The notes under the pieces were generated by a model that saw only the letters and a list, made by a program, of their open reading frames with translations, was not told the origin of the DNA and made no database searches. The translations under genes and the position numbers were made by a program. From Limnohabitans sp. (GTDB lineage: Bacteria > Pseudomonadota > Gammaproteobacteria > Burkholderiales > Burkholderiaceae_C): DNA of 14,490 nt. The stretch covers positions 1 through 14,490 of the forward strand of contig JACDQO010000174.1 in assembly GCA_015657605.1 (NCBI GenBank). The letters run 5' to 3'. The first letter of the stretch is position 1. Each line of letters begins with the position of its first letter. Shown one piece after another: positions 7,290 to 14,490 of this stretch.

Positions 7290-8287
7290 TCAATCGAGTT
7301 TGGCGCCCGATGCCTTCACCACTTGGGACCACTTGGCCAATTCTTTCTTGATGAAAGCTTCGAACTGAGCGCCCGTCAGGTTGGGGAATTCAGCGCCTTG
7401 GTTGGCCCAGACGGCTTTGGCTTCGTCGGTCTGGCAAGCACGGCGGAACTCTTCGATCGCTTTGGCCTGTGCGTCTGGGGTGGTGCCTCTGGGGGCCCAC
7501 ACGCCATACCAAGTGGAAACCGTGTAATCGGGCAAGCCCAACTCGCTAGAGCACGGAACATCTGGGAAAGCCGCATTGCGCTTGGTGCCCGAGACCATCA
7601 AGGCCTTGATGCGCCCACCCTTGATGTGGGCAGCGGAGGAACCGAGTCCATCGAACATCATGTCCACGTTGCCCGCAATCAGGTCTTGCAATGCGGGGCC
7701 AGCGCCACGGTAAGGAATGTGGGTGATGAAGGTTTTGGTTTGAAGCTTGAACAACTCACCGGCCAAAATGGTGCGATGTGCCGCCCCCCCGCAGAGCCGT
7801 AGTTCAAACGGCCGGGATTCTTTTTGAGCATTTCCAAAAAGGATTTGAAATCTGGCGAGGTGATTTTCTTGGGGTTGACCACCAATACCTGAGGCACAGC
7901 GGCGACTTGAATCAAGGGAATCAGATCTCGCTCGAGGTCGTAATCCAAGCGTGGGTACATGCTGGGCGCGATGGTGTGGTGCACAGCGCCCATGAAATAG
8001 TTGTAACCATCGGGCGTTGCCTTGGCAGCGATGCCAGCGCCCAAAGTACCGCCCGCGCCACCGCGGTTGTCAATGATCATTTGCCGGCCGGTCAACTTGG
8101 CAAATGCTGCTGACATTGGGCGGGCAAAAGCGTCGGTGCCCCCGCCTGCAGGAAAAGGAACAATCATGTTGACCGGCTTGGTCGGCCAAGCGCCTTGGGC
8201 TTGAGCCCACAAGGGCAGTGAACCGGCGGCGGCTGAGACGACTTTCAAAAAGTTGCGTCGTTGGAGCGAAGTGATGCTTGTTTTCAT
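7290..8287 (-). CDS. Bug/TctC-family tripartite tricarboxylate transporter binding protein (frameshifted)
   Basis: A periplasmic solute-binding protein of the Bug family, greatly expanded in Comamonadaceae and Bordetella and binding carboxylates. The start at ATG 8287 follows AGGAGA. Residues 10-15 are RRNFLK, a twin-arginine signal motif, followed by a hydrophobic stretch and likely cleavage after LWAQA. Family blocks include WPTKPVNMIVPFPAGGGTD, IDNRGGAGGTLG, and ITHIPYRGAGPALQDL. The frame breaks twice within 26 bases. Removing one G from the run of seven (7784-7790) and one T from the run of four (7765-7768, minus-strand sense) joins NYGSAGGGTSHHLAGELFKL into one 331-residue protein, the normal length. 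No TctA/TctB membrane genes are adjacent, which is common for Bug proteins. The neighbour matB suggests malonate or a similar acid as substrate, by inference only. Confidence 0.9.
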
Positions 8288-8536
8288 GGGGGGTCTCCTG
8301 ATGTTGGTAGGCGCATCATAAAGACTGGAACACAACCCAAATGAATCAAGGTGTTTGGCTATACCTAGGGTTTTCCAGAGGATTGACCGTCATGGGGCAC
8401 CTGAGTACCGAATCAAAATCAAGCAAGTGCGTCACAGACATGTTCATCCAATAACAAGCCCTGGGGAGTGCCCATTGCCTGCGAAGCACAGTGGAATGGC
8501 GGCAGGTGGCCGCGCCCCGCTTGAGCCTCAGGCCAC
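8288..8536. other. Non-coding gap between the Bug gene and dadA
   Basis: About 250 bases with no credible gene. It should hold the minus-strand promoter of the Bug protein gene, but I find only a TATGAT-like -10 with no good -35. An imperfect stem at 8524-8543 overlaps the dadA stop codon and has no T run after it, so it is a weak terminator candidate at best. Confidence 0.5.
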
Positions 8537-9848
8537 TCAGGCTGCCGCCAGCCGACCCGGGCGGCTTATGGCCCCCCGTGCACCGTAGCGACTCATGTCG
8601 AACCCTTCGGTGCGGATGGCCGGCTGGCGACCCGAGATCACATTGGCCAGCAGCTGTGCACTGCCGCAGGCCATGGTCCAGCCCAGTGTGCCGTGACCCG
8701 TGTTGAGGTAAAGACCGTTGAGCGGTGTAGCGCCCACCAGTGGTGTGCCGTCGGGCGTCATGGGGCGCAAGCCAGTCCAAAATTGGGCCTGCAACAAATC
8801 ACCACCTGGAAAGAGTTCGCGCGTCACTTTTTCGAGGGTGGCGCGGCGGCGCGGGTCTAAGCGCAGATCAAAGCCCGCCAGCTCGGCCATGCCGCCCACA
8901 CGCAGGCGATCACCCAGCCGCGTCAGCGCGATCTTGTAGGTCTCGTCCAACACAGTCGACTGCGGTGCCATCGAGGCATCACGCAGCGGCATGGTGAGCG
9001 AATAGCCCTTGACCGGGTAAACCGGAATGTCCAGACCCAGCGGCAGCAGCAAGTCTCGGGAATAGCTGCCTGCGGCCAGCACCACCGCATCGGCTTGCAG
9101 CTCCTCGCCAGGTGCTCCGACCGCATCTCGCAGTTGCAACCCTGTGACGCGATCGCCCTCACGCACCAAAGACTGCACCGAGCAAGACATGCGCAGCTTC
9201 AAGCCCAGCGCGTTGGCGCGCTCCGCCAAGCGGCGGGTGAACAAATGACAGTCCCCGGTTTCATCGTTGGGCAGCCGCAAACCACCGCTGATCGGCACCT
9301 GCGCCTTGGCCAGCGCAGGCTCTGCAAGGCAGACACCGGCCTCATCCAACAGTTCAAAGGGCACGCCGCATTCTTGCAGCACGACCACATCGCGGGCCGC
9401 AGCATCCAGCTGGGCCTGGCTGCGAAACAGTTGCAAGGTGCCCTGGCTGCGGGCGTCGTAGTCAATGCCGGTTTCGGCACGCCAGGCCCGCAAACAGTCG
9501 CGGCTATACTCGGACAGCCGCATCATGCGCTCCTTGTTTACGGCATAGCGCTTGGCGGAGCAATTGGCCAGCATGGCCGCCATCCAACGCCACTGGAACG
9601 TGGTGCCATCGGGTCGGATGGCCAAGGGCGCATGCGTCTGAAACAGCCATTTCAGGGCTTTGAGCGGAATGCCCGGTGCGGCCCAGGGCGTGGAATAGCC
9701 CGGCGAGACCTGACCCGCGTTGGCAAAACTGGTTTCCTGCGCCACATCAGCTTGCCTGTCCACCAAGGTCACATCAGCGCCTTGGCGCAACAGCGCCCAC
9801 GCCGTGCTCACACCGATCACACCACCCCCCCAATACCACCACTTTCAT
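8537..9848 (-). CDS. dadA: D-amino acid dehydrogenase, DadA (5' frameshift)
   Basis: An FAD-dependent D-amino acid dehydrogenase that oxidises D-alanine and other D-amino acids to keto acids, with electrons going to the respiratory chain at the inner membrane. The ATG at 9848 opens MKVVVLGG, the FAD-binding beta strand. A run of seven G (minus strand, 9825-9831) breaks the frame. With six, it reads [20 protein letters not shown], the complete GxGxxG dinucleotide motif. Further DadA blocks are [19 protein letters not shown], GNxG-type C-terminal FAD contacts in [14 protein letters not shown], and [18 protein letters not shown]. The length after correction is about 436 residues, normal for the family. 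It is divergent from an Lrp-type regulator gene, the usual arrangement for dad control. No alanine racemase gene is adjacent. The protein could equally be named a DadA-like dehydrogenase of broad specificity. Confidence 0.92.
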
Positions 9849-9975
9849 GTCAGCCTCGCTATTGACTTGAGATTCAGTGATGTTATGGATTAAACACAGG
9901 ATTTTTTTCTGATTTGTTGTGTAATAGCGGTAATTTCAACTGACACAAAGTCCCTGCTCAGGGCTCGACCGCACA
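9849..9975. promoter_or_regulatory. Divergent dadA / Lrp-type regulator control region
   Basis: An AT-rich 127-base spacer between divergent dadA and the Lrp-family gene, where regulator binding is expected. TTGACT at 9862-9867 with TATGGA at 9884-9889 (16-base spacing) is a weak promoter candidate toward the regulator. TTAAACACA at 9890-9898 and TGTTGTGTAA at 9915-9924 form an imperfect inverted pair around an A/T tract and could be operator half-sites. These assignments are tentative. Confidence 0.4.
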
Positions 9976-10443
9976 ATGTCCGATCCCGACCGCATCGACC
10001 TCAAAATCCTCGATCTGCTGCAACGCAACGGCCGCATGTCGGTCACCGAAGTGGGGGAACAAGTTGGCCTCTCGACGTCACCTTGCTCAGAGCGCATCAA
10101 GCGGCTCGAACGGCAAGGCTTGATCACCGGTTACCACGCCCGAGTCGATGCCGCAGCTTTGGGCAAGCCCTTGCTGGTCTTCATCGAAATCACGCTGTCG
10201 CAAAAATCGCCACAGGTGTTTGAGACCGTTCGGCGCGAGGTGGGCTTGATGCCCGAAGTGCTGGAATGCCACTTGGTCTCGGGCAGCTTCGACTACCTGG
10301 TGAAGGCCCGCCTGCGCGCGATGAACGACTACCGGGAGTTGCTGGGCACCATCCTCGACAAGATTCCGGTACCCGCACAGTCCAACAGCTATGTGGTGAT
10401 GGAGGAAATCAAGGAAAGCACCGTCCTGGCGCTGGACCGCTGA
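9976..10443 (+). CDS. Lrp/AsnC-family transcriptional regulator (DadR-like)
   Basis: A 155-residue feast/famine regulator. Residues 5-62 form the winged helix-turn-helix, with IDLKILDLLQRNGRMS, GLSTSPCSERIKRLE and GLITGYHA typical of Lrp. Residues about 68-145 form the RAM effector-binding domain, with LECHLVSGSFDYLVKARL and DKIPVPAQSNSYVVMEEIKE. Such proteins assemble into dimers and octamers and respond to amino acids. It is divergent from dadA, and in Pseudomonas and related bacteria the neighbouring Lrp-type DadR activates dadA in response to L-alanine, so the same role is likely here. No strong Shine-Dalgarno precedes ATG 9976. The frame is intact. The general annotation is firm; the dad-specific role is inferred from position. 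Confidence 0.93.
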   Translation: MSDPDRIDLKILDLLQRNGRMSVTEVGEQVGLSTSPCSERIKRLERQGLITGYHARVDAAALGKPLLVFIEITLSQKSPQVFETVRREVGLMPEVLECHLVSGSFDYLVKARLRAMNDYRELLGTILDKIPVPAQSNSYVVMEEIKESTVLALDR

Positions 10444-10511
10444 GCCAGCCCCAAAAACTGGGCCTCAGGCCAAACGGCGAGCCCTCCAGCCACACCTGCT
10501 TTGCGCAAAGC

Positions 10512-11894
10512 TCAATCGGTCAATTCGAGCACGGTGGTGTGACCCTGGGCCATGGGCCAGGTCAAACCCACGATTTTTTCGCCGTTGAAGCTTGCGGCTA
10601 CGCTGCGCTGGGTGCCGTCTTTCAGGCGCAAGCGGCTGGATGCCACCCCTGCTCCGGGCGGCACGCCGGGCAAGCTGCTTTGCCCATCCAGGCTCATGGC
10701 GTCGCGTCCCGGATCGAAATACCCCCGAGGCCGAGTGAAGCTGAGCACCGCCTGCGCTGCACGGTCGGCGTCATTCGCACGCTCTGGCCGCATGTTCAGC
10801 CACTGGCTCGATCTGGGCAAAGGGCTGCGGTAAATGTGCGTGGTGGCGTAACCGGCCGCCTGGATCACGAACTCATAGGTCGTGTCGCCTCTCCCCCGAA
10901 AAGGCCCCCACTGGCCATCAGCCCCGGTGGTTTGGAGATGGACCGCTGGCCCCCGGCGCTGGCCAGAGGCCGGGTCGGTGGCAAAAACCTCCATTCGAGC
11001 GCCGCGCAATGGCAGGTTGTTGACGAAATTGCCGCTGCCCGAATCCATCGGGTCCAGACCCAGGCCCACCACTTTGCCGTTCAGCACCACATCGGTCTGC
11101 CGAACCACACGCGAGCTTGGCGCTTGCCCGGTGATGAAGCGGTATGTGGCCTCAAAAGCCGCTTGAGAGTAAGACGTCTCTCGGTGGTCAATTTTGGGAA
11201 TGACCACGTTGATGGCCCCTTTGAGTTCAGGACCATCGAAGCCCACCATCGTGGGTCTGCCCTTCATGCCCAGCCACAGGCCGTCGGGTTGCGCAAATTT
11301 GTCGTTGTTGTCCGAACGGATGGTCATCCAGCGTGTGGGGCCACAGACCTCATCGCCTTGGGCATTTTTGGGGGCATTGAGTTGCTTGAGGAACGGACCC
11401 GTGCCTGAAAATTCGTTGGCCTCATTCAGGCCGGGAATAGCCTGCACCCCATGGTTGGGCGTGCCGCCCAGCACGGCGTGACTGACCACGGCGGCACCGC
11501 CGCCGTTGCAAATGAAGTTGCGAATCGCATTGCCACCGCGCGAGTTGCCCACCAAAACCACTTGGCTTGCCCCGGTTCGGCGCAAGACGGCCTGCACCTC
11601 GCCCTGCAAAAAGGCCATGTGTTCTTGCGTGGACGATCGTCCGGCTTGCGCTTTGTTGTCGGCGTCCCGAGCCAGTGGGTAAGGCATGTCGATAGGGTGC
11701 AAGCGTTCGGTGGGCCAGCCGTTGGACTCAAAACGCCAGATGGTGGATTGCCACAAGGCAGCGGAATCACCGTTGCCGTGCACAAACACGATGGGTGTTC
11801 GCTCAGTCTGGGTTCTGGGCTCCGGCGTTGCGCACGCGCTCAGCAGCAGCAAAGCGGCCGAAAAAAGTCCCAATGAGCGACGCTGAAGGTTCAT
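10512..11894 (-). CDS. Lipoprotein alpha/beta hydrolase (esterase/lipase-like) with C-terminal beta domain
   Basis: A 460-residue predicted lipoprotein. A signal peptide with LLLLSAC ends at lipobox Cys21. The alpha/beta hydrolase domain shows the oxyanion HGNGDS (39-44), nucleophile elbow GNSRGG with Ser118, an acidic candidate in RSDNND (about 194-198) and His237 in KIDHRE, a full catalytic triad in the right order. After about residue 265 comes a second part with GADGQWGPFRGRGDTTYEF and VIQAAGYATTHIYRS, resembling a carboxypeptidase-regulatory or Ig-like beta domain, perhaps for substrate or surface binding. The ATG at 11894 is chosen because it gives a normal lipoprotein signal. A GTG at 11924 has a stronger ribosome site (AGGAGG, 11934-11929) and would add ten residues. 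The gene follows lgt by 72 bases on the same strand. The substrate is unknown; lipase or polyester-esterase activity is plausible. Confidence 0.82.
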   Translation of the reverse strand: MNLQRRSLGLFSAALLLLSACATPEPRTQTERTPIVFVHGNGDSAALWQSTIWRFESNGWPTERLHPIDMPYPLARDADNKAQAGRSSTQEHMAFLQGEVQAVLRRTGASQVVLVGNSRGGNAIRNFICNGGGAAVVSHAVLGGTPNHGVQAIPGLNEANEFSGTGPFLKQLNAPKNAQGDEVCGPTRWMTIRSDNNDKFAQPDGLWLGMKGRPTMVGFDGPELKGAINVVIPKIDHRETSYSQAAFEATYRFITGQAPSSRVVRQTDVVLNGKVVGLGLDPMDSGSGNFVNNLPLRGARMEVFATDPASGQRRGPAVHLQTTGADGQWGPFRGRGDTTYEFVIQAAGYATTHIYRSPLPRSSQWLNMRPERANDADRAAQAVLSFTRPRGYFDPGRDAMSLDGQSSLPGVPPGAGVASSRLRLKDGTQRSVAASFNGEKIVGLTWPMAQGHTTVLELTD

Positions 11895-11906
11895 GGCATT
11901 CCAATC

Positions 11907-11926
11907 GTGTGCATGGCAAAGCACAC
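11907..11926 (-). repeat. Hairpin between ribosome site and hydrolase ATG
   Basis: GTGTGC and GCACAC pair perfectly over 6 bp around an 8-base loop. The hairpin sits between the AGGAGG at 11934-11929 and the ATG at 11894, over the alternative GTG start at 11924. It could affect which start is used. The role is speculative. Confidence 0.4.
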
Positions 11927-11952
11927 ATCCTCCTGCGATAGAGGTAGAAAGC

Positions 11953-11970
11953 CTGACTCTTAAGTGTCAG
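11953..11970. repeat. Near-perfect palindrome at the end of lgt
   Basis: CTGAC-T-CTTAAG-T-GTCAG is an 18-base palindrome with one T-T mismatch on each arm pair. It overlaps the lgt stop codon (11967-11969). On the minus strand it is followed by GCTTTCT, so it could act as a weak terminator, but the stem is AT-rich and the tail is broken. Confidence 0.35.
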
Positions 11971-12773
11971 CTGGCCTTGCTTTGGGCCCGTCCGAACCCC
12001 AACCACAAATAAGCACCCAAGGCGATCATGGGCACGCACAGCCACTGACCCATGCTCATGCCCAAGGAAAGCAAGCCCAAGTGCGCATCAGGCTCTCTGA
12101 AAAACTCGGCCACAAATCTGAAGCAACCGTAACCGAGCAAAAACGCACCCGAAACCTGGCCCATAGGGCGGTCTTTGCGGGCAAACCACCACAGCAAGAT
12201 AAACAGCAACAAGCCCTCCAGCGCAATTTGATACAGCTGCGAGGGGTGGCGCGGTAAATCACCCGCCCCTCGGAACACCATGCCCCAAGGTAAGGATGGG
12301 TCGGCCACGCGACCCCACAACTCGCCGTTCAAGAAGTTGCCCACCCGCCCTGCAGCCAAGCCAGTTGGCACGCAAGGCGCCACAAAATCCATGACCTGCA
12401 AAAAAGGGCGCTGGCGAGTTCGGGCAAACCACACCATGGCCAGCATCACCCCCAGCAAACCGCCATGAAAACTCATGCCGCCCTGCCAAATGGCCATGAT
12501 TTCCAGCGGGTTAGACAAGTAATACGCTGGTTTGTAAAACAAGCAATAGCCAACACGACCACCCAGGACCACACCCAGCACGCCCAAGAACAAGATGTCT
12601 TCCACGTCTCTGTTTTGCCATTGCGGCAGATTGGAAAAAGGCAGATGCCCAAGGCGCCGGGTGCCCAGCCAATAAAAAAGACCAAAAGCGGCCAAATAGG
12701 TCAAACCATACCAATGGATGGCCAAGGGCCCCAGTTGCAAGGCGACGGGATCGATTTGTGGGTGGATCAGCAT
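11967..12773 (-). CDS. lgt: Prolipoprotein diacylglyceryl transferase
   Basis: A 268-residue inner-membrane enzyme that transfers diacylglycerol from phosphatidylglycerol to the lipobox cysteine of prolipoproteins. The Lgt signature is clear in [16 protein letters not shown], and the catalytic His lies in QGGMSFHGG. Other family blocks are [23 protein letters not shown] and [16 protein letters not shown]. Seven or so hydrophobic helices fit the fold. ATG 12773 ([23 protein letters not shown]) matches the family N-terminus; an in-frame TTG at 12818 would add 15 unusual residues and is not favoured. It is divergent from ilvD and upstream of a predicted lipoprotein gene, whose product it would modify like any other lipoprotein. 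The frame is intact. Confidence 0.97.
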   Translation of the reverse strand: MLIHPQIDPVALQLGPLAIHWYGLTYLAAFGLFYWLGTRRLGHLPFSNLPQWQNRDVEDILFLGVLGVVLGGRVGYCLFYKPAYYLSNPLEIMAIWQGGMSFHGGLLGVMLAMVWFARTRQRPFLQVMDFVAPCVPTGLAAGRVGNFLNGELWGRVADPSLPWGMVFRGAGDLPRHPSQLYQIALEGLLLFILLWWFARKDRPMGQVSGAFLLGYGCFRFVAEFFREPDAHLGLLSLGMSMGQWLCVPMIALGAYLWLGFGRAQSKAS

Positions 12774-12898
12774 GCCCGGATTGTGCACCGTCAAGATGCC
12801 CCGAATGACCCGGGTCAAATGCCGTGGTCAAGCGGCTTGGCATTTAGACTGACCGCTAGAATGTGACAAAAATTTTTTTACCCCGAAGAGACGCCACC

Positions 12899-14490
12899 AT
12901 GACCGAAAAATCATTCCGATCAAACCCATCAACGAACGCAGCGCCAACATCACAGCCGGCAAATCCCGCGCACCCAACCGCTCGATGTACTACGCCATGG
13001 GTTACGAAGAAGGCGATTTCGTCAAGCCCATGGTGGGTGTGGCCAACGGCCACAGCACCATCACACCTTGCAACAGCGGCCTGCAAAAACTGGCCGATGC
13101 GGCCGTCGAAGGCATCGAAGAAGCCGGTGGCAATGCCCAAATCTTTGGCACGCCCACCATTTCCGACGGCATGGCCATGGGTACCGAGGGCATGAAGTAC
13201 TCGCTGGTGTCACGCGAGGTGATCGCCGATTGCGTCGAAACCTGCGTTCAGGGCCAGTGGATGGACGGCGTTTTGGTGGTCGGTGGTTGCGACAAGAACA
13301 TGCCAGGCGGCCTGATGGGCATGCTGCGCGCCAATGTGCCCGCCATCTACGTTTATGGCGGCACTATTTTGCCGGGTCGCTACCAAGGCAAAGACCTGAA
13401 CATCGTCAGCGTGTTTGAAGCCGTTGGCGAAAATGCCGCCGGCAAACTCAGCGACTTTGATTTGAAAGAAATCGAAAAGCGGGCCATCCCAGGGACGGGC
13501 TCTTGTGGCGGCATGTACACGGCCAACACCATGTCTTCCGCTTTTGAAGCTTTGGGTATTTCTTTGCCCTACTCTTCGACCATGGCCAACGTGCACGAAG
13601 AGAAAGTTCGCTCTGCCAAAGAGTCGGCCAAAGTCTTGGTGCAAGCCATTCAAAAAGGCATCAAGCCCAAAGACATCGTCACACGCAAATCCATCGAGAA
13701 CGCGGTGGCCATGATCATGGCCACTGGCGGCTCGACCAACGCGGTGCTGCACTTCTTGGCCATTGCCCACTGTGCGGGCGTGGAGTGGAGCATCGACGAC
13801 TTTGAGCGCATCCGTCAACGCACCCCCGTTTTGTGTGACCTCAAGCCCAGCGGAAAGGCTTTGGCGGTTGACTTGCACGTGGCCGGTGGCATCCCTCAAG
13901 TGATGAAGATTTTGCTCAATGCCGGCTTGTTGCACGGAGACTGCATCACCATCTCAGGCCAAACCATTGCCGAGGTTTTGAAGGATGTTCCTGACGCTCC
14001 GCCGAATGACGCCGTCATCCACTCCATCGAAAAAGCCATGTACAAGCAAGGCCACTTGGCTATCTTGAAGGGCAACTTGTCGCCTGAAGGCGCTGTGGCC
14101 AAGATCACGGGCCTGAAAAACCCAGTCATCACAGGCCCTGCCCGAGTGTTTGACGATGAGCAATCAGCCCTGGAAGCCATTTTGGCCGGCAAGATCGTGG
14201 CCGGCGACGTCATGGTTTTGCGCTACCTCGGACCCAAAGGCGGCCCTGGCATGCCAGAAATGCTGGCCCCAACAGGTGCCTTGATCGGCGCAGGCCTTGG
14301 TGAAACTGTCGGTCTAATCACAGATGGCCGCTTCTCGGGTGGCACATGGGGCATGGTGGTGGGTCACGTGGCGCCCGAAGCGGCAGTGGGCGGCAACATC
14401 GCTTTCATCCATGAGGGGGACAGCATCACCATCGACGCGCACAAGCTGCTTTTGGAGCTGCATGTGCCTGAAGCTGAACTGGCCAAACGC
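12899..14490 (+). CDS. ilvD: Dihydroxy-acid dehydratase (IlvD), 3' end missing, early frameshift
   Basis: Dehydrates 2,3-dihydroxy-isovalerate and 2,3-dihydroxy-3-methylvalerate in valine, isoleucine and leucine synthesis, in the cytoplasm. The ATG at 12899 follows GAAGAG by 9 bases. After ATG ACC GAA AAA the frame is short by one A (run at 12906-12910). With it restored, the protein reads [20 protein letters not shown] and continues unbroken to the right edge, about 531 of roughly 560 residues. Three iron-sulfur cysteines are Cys58 (ITPCNSG), Cys131 ([10 protein letters not shown], with the Lys that is carbamylated in the family) and Cys203 ([14 protein letters not shown]), the [2Fe-2S] pattern. 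GRFSGGTWG near the end holds the family catalytic Ser. As written, the ATG frame ends at 13195. In the real frame no start codon exists upstream before ATG 12986, which would cut off conserved residues. It is divergent from lgt with about 125 bases between. Confidence 0.95.

Noticed and set aside
8524..8543. Imperfect stem at the end of dadA as an intrinsic terminator
   Set aside because: The stem has a C-C mismatch and no T run follows on the minus strand.
10444..10511. Possible shared terminator between the convergent Lrp-type gene and hydrolase
   Set aside because: Only short stems (4-5 bp) such as GGCCT-C-AGGCC are present, without a T run on either strand.
10266..11408. 380-residue plus-strand frame overlapping the Lrp-type gene and the hydrolase
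   Set aside because: It overlaps two well-supported genes in other frames and shows no family resemblance.
11803..11928. Small coding frame starting at the ATG directly after AGGAGG
   Set aside because: The ATG abuts the Shine-Dalgarno with no spacing, and the frame overlaps the hydrolase signal region out of frame with no recognisable features.
12837..12862. TTGGCA and TAGAAT as an ilvD promoter
   Set aside because: The spacing is only 14 bases, too short for a usual sigma70 promoter. No better pair was found.
12905..12912. Programmed -1 frameshifting as the main explanation for ilvD
   Set aside because: It is not a classical tandem slippery heptamer, no downstream structure is evident, and five other genes in the window show similar indels, so sequence error is more likely.

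Overview
The window looks like ordinary chromosome from a betaproteobacterium of the order Burkholderiales, most likely family Comamonadaceae (Limnohabitans- or Rhodoferax-like). That placement is an inference from protein style, the ccoI-ccoS-ccoN order, a Bug-type binding protein and a fairly high-GC codon bias. I see no mobile element, tRNA, rRNA, CRISPR array or phage gene, and nothing that looks like an undescribed defence or mobile system.

Layout. (1) Positions 1-3629, minus strand: a cbb3 cytochrome oxidase locus read ccoI (copper-type P-ATPase), ccoS (45 aa, no ORF previously long enough to stand out), then ccoN, which runs off the left edge. (2) 3630-3735: a divergent control region with one perfect FNR/Anr palindrome, facing uspA (3736-4179, plus). 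A second perfect FNR palindrome overlaps the ccoS stop codon and lies upstream of ccoN. (3) 4279-5585, plus: an orphan family-1 sugar-type solute-binding protein. (4) 8287-5655, minus: a Bug/TctC-type periplasmic binding protein, a strong intrinsic terminator, then a malonyl-CoA synthetase-like ligase (matB). (5) 8537-9848 minus and 9976-10443 plus: dadA, a D-amino acid dehydrogenase, divergent from an Lrp/AsnC-family regulator. (6) 12773-10512, minus: lgt, then a lipoprotein alpha/beta hydrolase. (7) 12899 to the right edge, plus: ilvD, dihydroxy-acid dehydratase.

How the parts fit. The cco genes and uspA form a low-oxygen response unit under FNR-type control: CcoI and CcoS mature the high-affinity oxidase whose catalytic subunit is CcoN. 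Bug plus MatB suggests uptake and CoA activation of a dicarboxylate such as malonate. DadA plus the Lrp-type regulator suggests amino-acid-responsive D-alanine catabolism. Lgt and IlvD are housekeeping genes.

The main caution is sequence quality or gene integrity. Six of the twelve protein genes (ccoN, the solute-binding protein, matB, the Bug protein, dadA and ilvD) carry small indels, mostly in homopolymer runs, while their flanking protein sequence stays fully family-like. I read this as base-calling error in an unpolished assembly rather than gene decay, but the sequence alone cannot prove it.
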